A stretch of 64,000 nucleotides of DNA from Rouxiella chamberiensis (GCF_026967475.1 NZ_CP114058.1:3348001-3412000); one strand, 5' to 3'. Positions 1 to 10,662 are shown, numbered from the stretch's first letter. Numbers and translations are program-made. The notes: generated by a model not told the origin, from the letters alone.

Positions 1-64
1 CTTTCGAATAATCCCCTACTATTCGTTATCACTATCCGAAAAAAACGAACAAAAAAGGTCGCCG

Positions 65-961
65 ATGGACAAACTCGACAGTATGAAGCTGTTTACGCGC
101 GTGGTTGAGTTACGCAGCTTCACGCAGGCGGCGGAAAGTCTGCATCTCAAACGTTCTACAGCTACCGACGCCATCAAGCAGCTGGAAACACGTCTCAATG
201 TCAGGCTGCTGCAACGCACGACACGCTTAGTCAGACCCACACTCGACGGCGAAGCCTACTATCAGCGCTGCCTGCGGATTCTGGCCGAGGTGGAAGATGC
301 CGAAATGGCGTTCGCCGATGCCAGGCCAAAGGGGCTGCTGCGTATCGACGTCAACCCGGCGCTGGCACGCCATTTTATCTTCCCCGGTGTGGCGCGGTTT
401 TTAGCAATGTATCCCGACATTGAACTGGCTATCAGCGAAGGCGACCGGCTGGTGGATTTGGTGCGTGAGGGCATCGACTGCGTGATCCGCGTCGGCGAAC
501 TGCAAGACAGCGATATGGTGGCTCGTTCGCTCGGCCACTTTCAGGAAATAACCTGCGCCAGTCCTGCCTATATCGCGCAGTGGGGCCTGCCTCGCACCCT
601 TGACGAGCTGCAAAAAAATCATCAAATGGTGGGATTCCGCTCCAGCGCCACGGGCGATATCTTGCCGCTGAATTTTATTCTCGACGGCAGGCCGCAGCGG
701 TTGACGCTCGCCACCAGCCTGACGGTGAGCGGTTCCGAAAGCCTGAAAGAGGCGGCAAGACGCGGATTGGGGATTATTCAGGTGCCGCATTATGGCGTGG
801 CGGACGATTTGCAAAGCGGTGCCCTGAGGCGGATTCTGGAGGATATTCCGGCGGGATCGCTGCCTGTTTCCCTGCTTTACCCGCGAAATCGTCAGCTTTC
901 GCCAAGGGTGCGCGTTTTTATCGACTGGATGGTTAAAGCCTTTACTCTGGGCAATACTTGA
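65..961 (+). CDS. LysR-family transcriptional regulator
   Basis: A 298-residue protein with the LysR layout: a winged helix-turn-helix over about residues 1-60 (the stretch FTQAAESLHLKRSTATDAI is the recognition helix region) followed by a periplasmic-binding-like effector domain. The KLFTRVVELRSFTQAAE start and the RVRVFIDWMV end are typical of the small-aromatic/quinone-responsive LysR subgroup. The ATG follows an AAAAAAGG stretch by a few bases. It lies just upstream of, and on the same strand as, an unrecognised 165-residue gene. The regulated target and ligand cannot be read from the sequence; family assignment is firm. Confidence 0.9.
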   Translation: MDKLDSMKLFTRVVELRSFTQAAESLHLKRSTATDAIKQLETRLNVRLLQRTTRLVRPTLDGEAYYQRCLRILAEVEDAEMAFADARPKGLLRIDVNPALARHFIFPGVARFLAMYPDIELAISEGDRLVDLVREGIDCVIRVGELQDSDMVARSLGHFQEITCASPAYIAQWGLPRTLDELQKNHQMVGFRSSATGDILPLNFILDGRPQRLTLATSLTVSGSESLKEAARRGLGIIQVPHYGVADDLQSGALRRILEDIPAGSLPVSLLYPRNRQLSPRVRVFIDWMVKAFTLGNT

Positions 962-1032
962 GAGCGACGCCTATTGTCTGACAACGCATTGCGCGTGCAG
1001 ACTTTACGAATCCCCCACCCCGTGGAGCTTGT

Positions 1033-1530
1033 ATGACCGAAGGATCTTCAACCGTCTTTTTACACATCGGCAAGGAAGCAACGCAAGTCACTGTCGACGG
1101 CGTCCTGCATCCTCTTGCACTAGGTTCGACACTGATTTCACTGGGCTATTTCCGGCATCAACCGCCAACGCCGGACGAAATGGAAACCGCGATCATGGTC
1201 GTTGAAGACGAAGTGACGCGCCTGCGCCATGACATCACCCCGCACGCGTGTCTTCACAGCGAAGACAATGCTATTCGAGCCATTGCGCGGCTTGCAGGTA
1301 TCGCCGAAGACGAGGAAATGCACCTTTCGCTGGATGCCGTCGAGCGCACGTTTGATCGTCTGGCACTGGTTATCAATGGTCGTCCCGCCACTTTCGAAGG
1401 CTTTCCCGACGACAATGACTTTGCCGCCACGCTGCTTATTCTGCGCGAGTTTATGCATCATCTACAGTTTGCGGAAATCGTGGTGAAGGGGACAAAATTC
1501 GAGTTACCCGATCCATCGCTTTCCCACTGA
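1033..1530 (+). CDS. uncharacterised acidic 165-residue protein
   Basis: I do not recognise this protein. It begins with ATG after a good GGAG ribosome site (GGAGCTTGT-ATG). It has no signal peptide, membrane segment or cysteine motif; it is rich in Asp, Glu and Leu, has a short beta-like N-terminus (VFLHIGKEATQVTVDG) and a mainly helical remainder, so a soluble cytoplasmic protein is likely. Codon use resembles its neighbours. It follows the LysR gene by 71 bp on the same strand and converges on the ATPase gene, leaving about 36 bp between stops. Function unknown. Confidence 0.7.
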   Translation: MTEGSSTVFLHIGKEATQVTVDGVLHPLALGSTLISLGYFRHQPPTPDEMETAIMVVEDEVTRLRHDITPHACLHSEDNAIRAIARLAGIAEDEEMHLSLDAVERTFDRLALVINGRPATFEGFPDDNDFAATLLILREFMHHLQFAEIVVKGTKFELPDPSLSH

Positions 1531-1566
1531 AAACCTGAACCTTCGAGCGAGAAAAATGGGCGCAGG

Positions 1567-2616
1567 TTATCCTTTTAACTGGCTCAGGCGGCTTCTGGTG
1601 CGCTGAATATCTTCCTGCACCGCGCCCGCAGTAATGGCCTCGAGTGAATGATCGCTCAGAAGAAAAAGCTGACAGTGCTGATCATAGAGTACGTCGATGA
1701 CGTTGATAAAGCGCTGCTGAACGGCCGGAGATTCGTTTTGCAAAAGCGGTACGTCCTCAATTATCCAGCGGCGATAATGTTCACATAACGCCAGATAGTC
1801 CATGACTGCAGTCGGCATGGCGCATAAATCATGAAAAGAGAAATGCAGGAATTCGCCGGGCGTCGAGCGCACTTTGAGGCTACGATGCCCGACCGCCAGG
1901 GATTGCGTCTCCTTCCCGGCCATCGGCAAGCCATATTCACGCCGCTTTATAGCATTTGCAGGAGAAATAAATACGCCCTCGCAGAAGGGTGTCAGCTTAT
2001 TCGCGCCGAGAAGTCGATAATCTTGGCCGCCTTCCAGCGACATGACTTTCATAGACTGTTTTATCAGATTGATGGCCGGAATAAATCGGTCGTGATAAAG
2101 CGGGTTCGACAGCAACTGATCTGGCGGATAGTTGGACGTTGCCACGAAAATAATCTCTTTTTCCACAATCAGTTCGATCAACTTTTTCACCAGCATGGCG
2201 TCGCCGACGTCGTGCAAATGCAGCTCGTCGAAACACAGTAACCGGCAATCACCCAGCTGAAGTGCCAACACTGCGTCAAGACTACGATTCGGATTGGTGG
2301 GATCGTTTAATCTTTTGTGTAGCTCACGCAGAAAGTCGTGGAAATGCACCCGGCGTTTGTTTTCTACCGGCGCGACGGCGAAAAAGCTGTCGACGATAAA
2401 GCTTTTTCCTCGACCCACTTTGCCCCAGATATACAGGCCGCGATGCGGAGCATGCGTCTTTTTGAACAGTCGAAACTGGATGGAAGAGACGGGTTTAATC
2501 AGGGCATCCAGGCTCAAGACCACCTCGCGTTGAGATTCGTCGAGCACTATCTGATTTACAGCAGCTTTTTCGGCCATCAGCTGCTGGAAACTGAACACAC
2601 ACTCCTTGTTGATCAT
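1567..2616 (-). CDS. AFG1/ZapE-family ATPase
   Basis: A 349-residue P-loop ATPase. The Walker A motif (GKVGRGKS) lies near residue 70 and is followed by RRVHFHDFLRELH and a Walker B-like LLCFDEL, then ATSNYPPDQL, all hallmarks of the AFG1 family to which the cell-division ATPase ZapE (YhcM) belongs. ZapE interacts with FtsZ; mitochondrial AFG1 acts in protein quality control. This copy is shorter and more divergent than the ZapE I recall: LHLHD replaces FFVSD after Walker B. It may be a second paralogue rather than ZapE itself. ATG at 2616 was chosen over a TTG 30 bases upstream because it has a GGCGAG ribosome site. Confidence 0.85.
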   Translation of the reverse strand: MINKECVFSFQQLMAEKAAVNQIVLDESQREVVLSLDALIKPVSSIQFRLFKKTHAPHRGLYIWGKVGRGKSFIVDSFFAVAPVENKRRVHFHDFLRELHKRLNDPTNPNRSLDAVLALQLGDCRLLCFDELHLHDVGDAMLVKKLIELIVEKEIIFVATSNYPPDQLLSNPLYHDRFIPAINLIKQSMKVMSLEGGQDYRLLGANKLTPFCEGVFISPANAIKRREYGLPMAGKETQSLAVGHRSLKVRSTPGEFLHFSFHDLCAMPTAVMDYLALCEHYRRWIIEDVPLLQNESPAVQQRFINVIDVLYDQHCQLFLLSDHSLEAITAGAVQEDIQRTRSRLSQLKG

Positions 2617-2724
2617 CTCGCCTTTCCCGATCGCCTTCGATCTCAACGATCTTGATTAAATTATGTAAAATTTACTTTACGGTCACCATGACACCAATAA
2701 AAAAGCTTACGCCAAATTTTGACT

Positions 2725-2750
2725 AAAAAAACCCCGCCAAGGCGGGGTTC
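2725..2750 (-). terminator. intrinsic terminator of ssb
   Basis: A seven-base G/C stem (CCCCGCC / GGCGGGG) with a two-base loop, followed on the minus strand by seven T residues. It lies about 55 bp beyond the ssb stop codon. Confidence 0.85.
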
Positions 2751-2805
2751 TATTTCTAAACTCGCAGCATGGCGGGTTCGGAACAGGAAATTTTAAACGG
2801 CTTTC

Positions 2806-3357
2806 TTAGAAAGGAATGTCGTCGTCAAAATCCATTGGCGGTTCGTTGCTTTGTGCAGGGGTATTGTTGTTCTGCGCCGCCGGACGTGATTGCTGACCGC
2901 CGCTGAACTGATTACCGCCCTGTGGCTGCTGAGGCTGACCCCAACCGCCCTGCTGGCCGCCCGAAGACTGACCTGCCTGGCCGCCGCCTGCAGGAGCACC
3001 GCCGCCCGCACGACCGCCCAGCATTTGCATGGTGCCGCCAACGTTGACAACGATTTCAGTGGTGTATTTTTCAACGCCAGCCTGATCGGTCCATTTACGG
3101 GTCTGCAATGCGCCTTCGATATAAACCTGAGAGCCTTTACGCAGGTATTCGCCCGCAACTTCTGCCAGCTTGCCAAACAGCACAACGCGGTGCCATTCGG
3201 TTTTCTCTTTCTGCTCGCCGGTCGCCTTGTCGCGCCAGCTTTCTGACGTTGCCAGGGTGATATTGGCAACAGCACCGCCGTTAGGCATGTAGCGGACTTC
3301 GGGATCCTGACCCAGATTCCCAACCAGAATCACTTTGTTTACGCCTCTGCTGGCCAT
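2806..3357 (-). CDS. ssb: single-stranded DNA-binding protein SSB
   Basis: SSB coats single-stranded DNA during replication, recombination and repair. The 183-residue product starts [20 protein letters not shown] and carries an OB-fold over residues 1 to about 112, a flexible Gly/Gln/Pro-rich linker, and the conserved acidic tip DFDDDIPF that docks SSB partners. The start follows an AGGAG site. It diverges from uvrA across a 319-bp region holding one LexA box, as in E. coli, so SOS control is likely for at least uvrA. Confidence 0.98.
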   Translation of the reverse strand: MASRGVNKVILVGNLGQDPEVRYMPNGGAVANITLATSESWRDKATGEQKEKTEWHRVVLFGKLAEVAGEYLRKGSQVYIEGALQTRKWTDQAGVEKYTTEIVVNVGGTMQMLGGRAGGGAPAGGGQAGQSSGGQQGGWGQPQQPQGGNQFSGGQQSRPAAQNNNTPAQSNEPPMDFDDDIPF

Positions 3358-3485
3358 GTCGACTCTCCTGATGAGTTAATTTTATCTAGTATAAACGATC
3401 AATTTTAGCATGGGCAGATTCTAGATAATACCTTAGATACCGATCCAGATAATGTTTACAGAGTCGACAAGCTTGCATCTTTATA

Positions 3486-3501
3486 CTGGATATCCATTCA
3501 G
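3486..3501. promoter_or_regulatory. LexA (SOS) box between ssb and uvrA
   Basis: CTGGATATCCATTCAG fits the CTG-N10-CAG LexA operator with an AT-rich centre. It sits about 130 bp upstream of ssb and 175 bp upstream of uvrA, where E. coli carries its shared ssb/uvrA SOS box. The rest of the 319-bp intergenic region shows nothing else I can name. Confidence 0.8.
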
Positions 3502-3676
3502 GTTTTTTTGTGTCATACTTACTCGTTTCGTACTTTCTGTGCCCAATTTTCTGATTCAGATGCAGTGACTGGGGCGGATATACCCGATTCAATCGGTAAA
3601 CGGGTATCCACATCCCTACGCGCATCACGGACAGTCACCGGCACGGTGAGCTTTCAAGTTATTCCGGGAATGATGA

Positions 3677-6532
3677 ATGGATAAGATCGAAGTTCGGGGC
3701 GCACGTACCCATAATCTCAAGAATATCAACCTGATTATTCCGCGCGACAAACTGATTGTTGTCACCGGATTATCCGGATCTGGCAAGTCCTCACTCGCTT
3801 TTGACACCCTGTATGCCGAAGGGCAGCGCCGTTACGTCGAATCCCTGTCGGCCTATGCGCGCCAATTTTTATCCTTGATGGAAAAACCGGACGTCGACCA
3901 CATTGAAGGATTGTCACCGGCGATTTCCATTGAACAGAAATCAACGTCACATAACCCGCGATCGACGGTCGGCACCATCACCGAGATCCACGACTACCTG
4001 CGTCTGCTATTCGCCCGCGTGGGTGAGCCGCGCTGTCCCGAACATGGTGTGCCGCTGGCGGCACAGACGGTCAGTCAGATGGTCGATAACGTGCTGTCGC
4101 AGCCTGAAGGTCAGCGCCTGATGCTGCTGGCACCTATCATTAAAGATCGTAAAGGCGAACACACCAAGACGCTGGAGAATCTGGCTGCGCAGGGGTATAT
4201 CCGCGCCCGGATCGACGGCGAGGTCTGTGATCTCTCCGATCCTCCCAAGCTCGAATTGCAGAAAAAACACAGCATTGAAGTGGTCGTAGACCGTTTCAAA
4301 GTGCGCGACGATCTCGCACAGCGTCTGGCGGAGTCCTTCGAAACGGCACTGGAACTTTCCGGCGGGACTGCCGTAGTCGCCGATATGGATGACCCGAAAG
4401 CGCCCGAAATGCTGTTCTCCGCCAACTTTGCCTGTCCGGTTTGCGGCTACAGCATGCGTGAGCTTGAGCCACGCATGTTCTCGTTCAACAACCCGGCCGG
4501 CGCCTGCCCAACCTGTGACGGTCTAGGTGTACAGCAGTTCTTCGACCCTGAACGCGTGATTCAGAATCCGGAGCTGTCACTGGCCGGTGGTGCGATTCGC
4601 GGCTGGGATCGCCGTAATTTCTACTATTTCCAGATGCTGCGTTCTCTCGGCGAGCACTATAAATTCGATGTCGAATCGTCGTTTAATGACCTGAGTCAGG
4701 ACGTGGTTCACGCTATTCTGCACGGTTCGGGCAAGCAGACCATCGAGTTTAAATATATCAACGATCGCGGCGACACCTCCGTGCGTCGTCACCCGTTTGA
4801 GGGCGTGCTGCATAATATGGAGCGCCGTTACAAAGAGACGGAATCCAGCGCGGTGCGTGAAGAGCTGGCGAAATATATCAGCAATCGCCCTTGCGCCTCC
4901 TGTAAAGGAACGCGTCTGCGCGAAGAAGCGCGTAACGTCTTCGTTGAAGAAACGACTCTGCCTGAAATTTCTGATTTCAGCATCGGTCATGCGATGGATT
5001 TCTTCCTCGGCATGAACCTCAGCGGTCAGCGCAAGCAGATTGCCGAAAAGATTTTGAAAGAAATCGGCGATCGTCTGCGATTCCTGGTCAATGTGGGGCT
5101 AAATTATCTGTCTCTGTCGCGTTCAGCCGAAACGCTGTCCGGCGGCGAGGCCCAGCGTATTCGTCTGGCAAGTCAGATTGGCGCGGGTCTGGTCGGCGTG
5201 ATGTACGTGCTGGATGAACCTTCGATTGGTCTGCATCAGCGCGATAACGAACGTCTTCTGGAAACGCTGATTCATCTTCGCGACCTCGGAAATACCGTTA
5301 TTGTGGTCGAGCATGACGAAGACGCGATTCGCGCCGCCGACCATATTATCGATATCGGTCCGGGTGCCGGTGTTCACGGCGGTGAAGTCGTGGCAGAGGG
5401 TACGGCGGAAGATATCATGGCGAAGGAAGAGTCGCTGACCGGACAGTTCCTTTCCGGAAAACGCGAAATTTCCGTCCCCGCGCAGCGCGTTCAGGCCGAC
5501 GCCACCAAAGTGTTGAAACTGATGGGGGCCACGGGCAACAACCTGAAAGATGTCACACTTACGCTGCCGGTGGGCCTGTTCACCTGTATCACCGGTGTTT
5601 CCGGTTCAGGTAAATCGACGCTCATCAACGATACGCTGTTCCCGCTGGCGCAGCGTCAGCTGAATGGCGCGACCATCGCCGAAGCAGCGCCGTACCGCGA
5701 CATTCAGGGTCTGGAACATTTCGATAAAGTCATTGATATCGACCAGAGCCCCATTGGCCGTACGCCGCGCTCCAACCCTGCGACCTATACCGGCATCTTT
5801 ACGCCGGTGCGTGAACTCTTTGCCGGTGTGCCGGAATCGCGTTCGCGAGGTTATACGCCGGGTCGCTTCAGCTTCAACGTGAAAGGCGGTCGTTGCGAAG
5901 CCTGTCAGGGTGACGGCGTTATCAAGGTTGAGATGCACTTCCTGCCCGATATCTACGTGCCTTGCGATCATTGCAAAGGCAAGCGCTACAACCGTGAAAC
6001 GCTTGAAATCAAGTACAAGGGCAAGAGCATTCACGAAACGCTGGACATGACTATCGAAGAGGCTCGCGAATTCTTCGACGCGGTTCCTGCGCTGGCTCGC
6101 AAACTGCAAACCCTTATCGACGTGGGCCTGTCCTACATTCGTCTGGGTCAGTCGGCGACCACCCTGTCCGGCGGTGAGGCGCAGCGTGTGAAACTGGCGC
6201 GCGAGCTGTCGAAACGGGGTACGGGCCAGACGCTGTATATTCTCGATGAGCCGACCACCGGTCTGCACTTCGCCGATATTCAGCAGCTGCTTGAGGTTCT
6301 GCACCAACTGCGTGATCAGGGCAATACCATCGTGGTTATCGAACACAACCTCGACGTTATCAAGACGGCCGACTGGATTGTCGATTTAGGTCCCGAAGGC
6401 GGTCAGGGCGGCGGTCAGATTCTGGTTTCCGGAACCCCTGAAACCGTTGCCGAATGCAAAGAGTCGCACACGGCGCGCTTCCTGAAGCCGCTGCTCGAGC
6501 GACATACGCACAAGGTCAAGAAAACGGCCTGA
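3677..6532 (+). CDS. uvrA: excinuclease ABC subunit A (UvrA)
   Basis: UvrA is the damage-recognition ATPase of nucleotide excision repair; its dimer loads UvrB on lesions. The 951-residue product has two ABC ATPase modules: Walker [10 protein letters not shown] near residue 31 and GVSGSGKST near 640, and signatures LSGGEAQRI near 487 and [10 protein letters not shown] near 830. Two CxxC-x19-CxxC-type zinc modules are visible (CPVCGYSM...CPTC near 253 and CEACQGDG...CDHC near 738). It has about ten more residues than E. coli UvrA at the C-terminus. Regulated by the upstream LexA box. Confidence 0.98.
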   Translation: MDKIEVRGARTHNLKNINLIIPRDKLIVVTGLSGSGKSSLAFDTLYAEGQRRYVESLSAYARQFLSLMEKPDVDHIEGLSPAISIEQKSTSHNPRSTVGTITEIHDYLRLLFARVGEPRCPEHGVPLAAQTVSQMVDNVLSQPEGQRLMLLAPIIKDRKGEHTKTLENLAAQGYIRARIDGEVCDLSDPPKLELQKKHSIEVVVDRFKVRDDLAQRLAESFETALELSGGTAVVADMDDPKAPEMLFSANFACPVCGYSMRELEPRMFSFNNPAGACPTCDGLGVQQFFDPERVIQNPELSLAGGAIRGWDRRNFYYFQMLRSLGEHYKFDVESSFNDLSQDVVHAILHGSGKQTIEFKYINDRGDTSVRRHPFEGVLHNMERRYKETESSAVREELAKYISNRPCASCKGTRLREEARNVFVEETTLPEISDFSIGHAMDFFLGMNLSGQRKQIAEKILKEIGDRLRFLVNVGLNYLSLSRSAETLSGGEAQRIRLASQIGAGLVGVMYVLDEPSIGLHQRDNERLLETLIHLRDLGNTVIVVEHDEDAIRAADHIIDIGPGAGVHGGEVVAEGTAEDIMAKEESLTGQFLSGKREISVPAQRVQADATKVLKLMGATGNNLKDVTLTLPVGLFTCITGVSGSGKSTLINDTLFPLAQRQLNGATIAEAAPYRDIQGLEHFDKVIDIDQSPIGRTPRSNPATYTGIFTPVRELFAGVPESRSRGYTPGRFSFNVKGGRCEACQGDGVIKVEMHFLPDIYVPCDHCKGKRYNRETLEIKYKGKSIHETLDMTIEEAREFFDAVPALARKLQTLIDVGLSYIRLGQSATTLSGGEAQRVKLARELSKRGTGQTLYILDEPTTGLHFADIQQLLEVLHQLRDQGNTIVVIEHNLDVIKTADWIVDLGPEGGQGGGQILVSGTPETVAECKESHTARFLKPLLERHTHKVKKTA

Positions 6533-6556
6533 CAGCGTATTCATCCTGCCTAAAGT

Positions 6557-6587
6557 AAAAAAGCGAGTCTTCGGACTCGCTTTTTTT
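6557..6587 (+). terminator. intrinsic terminator after uvrA
   Basis: Stem GCGAGTC / GACTCGC with loop TTCG and a run of seven T. A-rich sequence on the other flank may let it also serve the opposing rraA-like gene. Confidence 0.88.
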
Positions 6588-6611
6588 ATCTCCGGCAATC
6601 ACGGCTGTCAG

Positions 6612-7303
6612 TTAATAGAGGCTGTCGATAACCTGAACCCCTTTTTGTTTCAATGTCTCGTCAATCCAGCCCCTTGGCGGTTCTCCCGTTTGCGCCAACC
6701 GGAAATTCTGATTATCGATGATTAAGTAAGCCTGTGCAGCAGCCAGAATCTCTGCCGCATCCTGACGGGGAATAATGATGACGCCGTCTGCGTCACCCAG
6801 CACGATATCGCCTGGCGACACATGAATCTTTCCGCAGGCTATCGGCACATTGATCTCCCCGGACCATCCTTGAAAGGCCCGCCCGGCGTATGTCCTGCGG
6901 CATACATATGAAAATCCATTTTCGAAATACCCTCGATATCTCGAATAGGCGCATCCAATACGATGCCTTCAATGCCTCGATGACGTGAATACGTGGTCAT
7001 GACTTCACCCATCAGCGACTGACTGCGGTCCCCTTCGTTGGACAAAATAATAATGTCGTTTTTGCCCGCCATATCGATGGCTTTGTGCAGCATCAGATTA
7101 TCACCGGAACGCGATTTCACCGTCAGGGCCAGGCCGCACATTACGGGCCGTGAAGGATTACTCATTAATTTTATGTCACTGGAAAGCGCAGGCAGCCTGC
7201 TCATACAATCCGCGACCACAGCGGCCGGCAGTTCACGGAATGCTTCCAGATATTGCGCGGCTTCCAGATTTCTTTTCAGGAAAATACGGTTTCCGATAGT
7301 CAT
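6612..7303 (-). pseudogene. RraA-family aldolase-like gene, frameshifted
   Basis: With one base restored this encodes about 230 residues of the RraA / 4-hydroxy-4-methyl-2-oxoglutarate aldolase family, metal-dependent lyases of oxo-acids. Visible motifs are GIEGIVLDAPIRD, with the Arg-Asp pair typical of the active site, and GDADGVIIIP near the C-terminus. Frame 1 runs 7303-6839 and ends at GPFKDGPG; the rest (VPIACGKIHVSPGD...) continues in another frame. The break maps to a run of four G (minus strand, 6857-6860) where five would restore EINVPIACGK. It starts 17 bp after the NanT-like gene, with AGGAG before the ATG, so the two form an operon. Could be a true pseudogene or a consensus error. 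Confidence 0.8.
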
Positions 7304-7320
7304 GGCAACTCCTGTTATAT

Positions 7321-8833
7321 TCAGTCTCGTTTGAGAGAATCAGCTAATATCTGAGGTTCATGAGGATTATCTTTAGTGAAGGCCCCCGTGAGAGGCGTGC
7401 CGTCGACCGCATCGTAATAACGCAAGGCTTCGGGCTTTATCCACCGCTGAACACGGGAAGGCATATCAAAACCGATAAGCAGAATGACCACGAACGTCAG
7501 TGTGAACGACAGACCGCCGAGCGCGGTGCCCAGTGAATAGTTGCTGGCGATAAATGCCCCTAATACCGGTGCCAGCGCGCCACCCAATGACCCGATGTTA
7601 TAAATGAAGCCAAGATTGGCCGCGCGTTCATCGATATCAAAATACCCGCTGATCATTTTTGCCAGTAATCCCCCAACGCCCTGACTAAACAGTTGTTGCA
7701 GGAATATCAGCACGCAGAGCAGCCAGACATGGGTATCTGTCAGGGTGAAGACCGGTATGATGAGCACCTGTGCGGCGAGTAAACTGATGACATAGGTTTT
7801 TCGTGTGCCCAGCCAGTCTCCTGCAATCCCTGCCACGCAACATCCCAATCCCATCCCGAAGCGACTGAATGAAAAGACCAGCGCGACAATTTCAGGGGAA
7901 TAATGCATATCGGTTTTGAGATAGGTAGGCAGCAGCGCGTGAATCGGCCAGCCATACAAGAAAACGCAGAGTATGATGACCGTGAGCATAATACTCGTCG
8001 GCCATCTTTGCCCGCCACTTTGTCTAAGAAAACTAATAAAAACAAATGCAATAAATATTGTCAGCAATGCCATTATCCAAAAGGCCGTTGGATGGCTAAA
8101 ACAAAAATAGAGCGCTATCGAGGCAATAATAGAGAGGGACACATTAATGAAATTAACTTTTTGACTGCCACTGCGATAAAGAATATCCACCATCGTTTTA
8201 ACGGGTTGTTTATTTGCCCGGCGATTATTTTCCCATTCTTCTGCCTCTGGAATGGCACGCCTTAGCCAGAGCGCATAAAAGACGGGAATAATGCCGATAT
8301 AGAAGAGTGAACGCCATCCGAATGTCGGAACGATAGCGCTATAGGCGACCACCGATAAAATGGCGCCTGCCGAAAATCCCGAATTAAGAAAAGCACTAGC
8401 CTTATTACGCATATCTTTGGGCCAGGTTTCGATAACATATGCAGAGCTTGTTCCGTATTCGCCCGCCATGCCAACTCCGACGACAATCCTTGCAATAAAC
8501 ATCACGCTATAATTGGGTGCCATACCACAGGCAAGCGGTTCCGCCGGCAAATAATAAAATGCTGGTAATCATTGCGCTTTTACGCCCAAATCTATCGCCC
8601 ATTGCCCCCAAGGCCAATCCACCAAACCAGCGCAGAATAAATGCCGCCGAAATTAACGCCGCTCCTTCGAGCGTGGTTAAATGAAACTCAGCCATTATTT
8701 CCGTGAGCACCAGAGTAATAATGACAAAATCAAACCCATCCAGTAAATAACCCATCCATGCGGCCCAGAATGCCTTCCATTGCGCTCGAGTCACACGGCG
8801 ATACCATGGCAGGAGAACAATTTCATTATTCAT
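7321..8833 (-). pseudogene. NanT-like MFS transporter, frameshifted
   Basis: Restoring one base yields a 503-residue, 12-helix major facilitator closely resembling the sialic-acid transporter NanT, including the loop motif [10 protein letters not shown], the stretch [16 protein letters not shown] and the C-terminal DMPSRVQRW. The first 100 residues (8833-8507) read [11 protein letters not shown] and stop; the other frame gives [10 protein letters not shown]. One surplus base in GGAACCGC (near 8537-8538) explains it, since GGAACGC restores [11 protein letters not shown]. No nanA, nanE or nanK lies nearby and the partner is an RraA-type aldolase gene, so a carboxylic acid other than sialic acid is a reasonable guess for the substrate. 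Confidence 0.82.
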
Positions 8834-9033
8834 AGTTAACCCTTTTTCACGTCATGCAATTGAGGTAATAAAAAACAAGCGTAGGGTGCCCCGCCTAATA
8901 AATTAGGCTTCGTTTTATAAATTCGTGAATATGTTGACGGGAGTGAGCTTAGGTTATTTTTGCAGCAATGAAATGTGATGAATATCACCCTACCGGGTGT
9001 TACGGAATAATGTTACCTATTCTTTGATACGAG

Positions 9034-9939
9034 TCATTTTCCTTTCAGGCATTGAATTTCCGGTAGTTGAGTTAATCTTTCACGGGCGAAATCCCAAAAG
9101 GCTCTGACTTTCAGCGGCATACGCTGAATATTTTGCACCACCAGTTGAACCGGCAGCGGGAGGGGTTCGTAAGCAGGCAATAAACGCTGCAAGGTGCCGT
9201 CGGCCAAATCCTCCGCCACCTGATAAGACAGAAAGCGGGCAATGCCCTTGCCTGCGAGTACAGCAAGACGGCGCGTCTCGACATCGTTGAATAACAGATG
9301 CGGTGCCAACCTGATTCGCGGCCCTTCCTCGTGCGCTCCAAATCGCCATTCGTTAAACGTGTCGTAGGTACTGAGAATCGTTTGGTGATGCGCCAGTTCG
9401 GCGGGATGCTGAATAACCTCATAATCAGCCAGATAATCGGGGCTGGCGACCATCACGAGGTGAACTTCACCCAGCCTTCTTGCCACCTTGGAGGAGTCTT
9501 CGAGATGACCAATGCGCACCGCAATATCGACACCCTGCTCGATCAACTCAAGATTGCGATCGTTTAAATTAAGCTCGATCTGGATCTCGGGATGCAACGT
9601 CTGGAACTCCATCACCAACGGGGCAACGTGCCGACGCCCAAAGAGGACGGGTGCCGTGATACGCAGCAATCCTCGAAGCTGAGTCTCGGCGGTATCCTGC
9701 ACTGCATCGTGATAATGGCTCAGCACGACGGCGGCGCGTTCGGCTAGACGAATTCCGGCTTCGGTCGGCGCTAATCGACGGGTTGTACGCTCCACCAGCC
9801 GCGCGCCAAAACGCTGCTCAAGCGATGCTATCGCGCGCGTTACCGCAGGTGCAGAGCGGCGCAGCCTTCGTGCCGCGCCCGACAGACTGCCCTGATTCAA
9901 CACTTCCAGAAAGATAGTCAGTTCGTCCAGGCGATCCAT
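9034..9939 (-). CDS. LysR-family transcriptional regulator
   Basis: A 301-residue LysR protein. The N-terminal helix-turn-helix is in LTIFLEVLNQGSLSGAARRLRRSAPAVTRAI; the remainder is the effector-binding domain (GLLRITAPVLFGRRHV, LNDRNLELIEQGVDIAVRIG). It diverges from the GST gene across 99 bp, the usual arrangement of a LysR regulator and its target, so control of the GST-flavoprotein pair is likely. Its stop lies 200 bp from the NanT-like gene start on the same strand; regulation of that operon is also possible. Confidence 0.92.
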   Translation of the reverse strand: MDRLDELTIFLEVLNQGSLSGAARRLRRSAPAVTRAIASLEQRFGARLVERTTRRLAPTEAGIRLAERAAVVLSHYHDAVQDTAETQLRGLLRITAPVLFGRRHVAPLVMEFQTLHPEIQIELNLNDRNLELIEQGVDIAVRIGHLEDSSKVARRLGEVHLVMVASPDYLADYEVIQHPAELAHHQTILSTYDTFNEWRFGAHEEGPRIRLAPHLLFNDVETRRLAVLAGKGIARFLSYQVAEDLADGTLQRLLPAYEPLPLPVQLVVQNIQRMPLKVRAFWDFARERLTQLPEIQCLKGK

Positions 9940-10038
9940 GAATTATTCCATTGGGTGAAATTATCAATTTCAATCATCACGGATTTCATTCGCCTGTTGC
10001 AAGAGTAATCTACAGACTCATTCACAGGGAGAATCGCT

Positions 10039-10662
10039 ATGACCACTTTAACGCTTTATGGCACGCCACTTTCAGGTCATGTTCATCGCGTGACGTTGCT
10101 GCTGCGTATGCTTGAGCTTCCACACGACTTTATCGAAGCCGGTGCGGACGTTCGCCAATCGCCGGAATTTAAAAAATTGAATCCGTGGGGGCAGATTCCG
10201 GTGTTGGTCGACGGTGAAACGGTTATCGCCGACAGCAACGCGATTCTGGTTTATCTGGTGAATACCTATGCGCCCGATACGCATTGGCTGCCGAAAAACG
10301 CGGTGGAGGCCGCGCTGACGCAGCAGTGGCTCGGCAAGGCTGCGGGCGAAATCCGTTATGGTGTGGCATCGGCCAGGCTTATCAAACAGTTCGGCACGGC
10401 TGAAGATTATGCTTCGGCGATAAACGTTGCCGGAAGATTTTTGCCGCAGCTTGAACAGCATCTTGCAGGTCGCGAATTTCTGGTCACTCCCCACGTGACT
10501 CTCGCCGATCTTGCCTGCTACACCTACGTGGCGCTGGCACCGGAAGGCGGCATTTCTCTTGATGCGTTTCCGGCCATCAAACAGTGGCTGGCGCGTATCG
10601 AAGCGCTGCCGGGTTTTATTGCCACGCCGCCCCTGCCCTTGCCCGAGCAAATCACTCTCTGA
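10039..10662 (+). CDS. glutathione S-transferase family protein
   Basis: A 207-residue cytosolic GST. The thioredoxin-like N-domain (MTTLTLYGTPLSGHVHRV..., residues 1-80) includes the glutathione-binding NPWGQIPVLVDG and the ADSNAILVYL turn; the C-domain is all-helical with the TLADLACYTY motif. The start follows GGGAG. It is followed after 9 bp by a flavoprotein gene, so the two are co-transcribed. The pair under a divergent LysR suggests detoxification of an electrophile; the substrate is unknown. Confidence 0.92.
   Translation: MTTLTLYGTPLSGHVHRVTLLLRMLELPHDFIEAGADVRQSPEFKKLNPWGQIPVLVDGETVIADSNAILVYLVNTYAPDTHWLPKNAVEAALTQQWLGKAAGEIRYGVASARLIKQFGTAEDYASAINVAGRFLPQLEQHLAGREFLVTPHVTLADLACYTYVALAPEGGISLDAFPAIKQWLARIEALPGFIATPPLPLPEQITL

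Noticed and set aside
3386..3628. An 80-residue open frame in the ssb-uvrA intergenic region
   Set aside because: It overlaps the LexA box and promoter region, has no ribosome site and no family resemblance.
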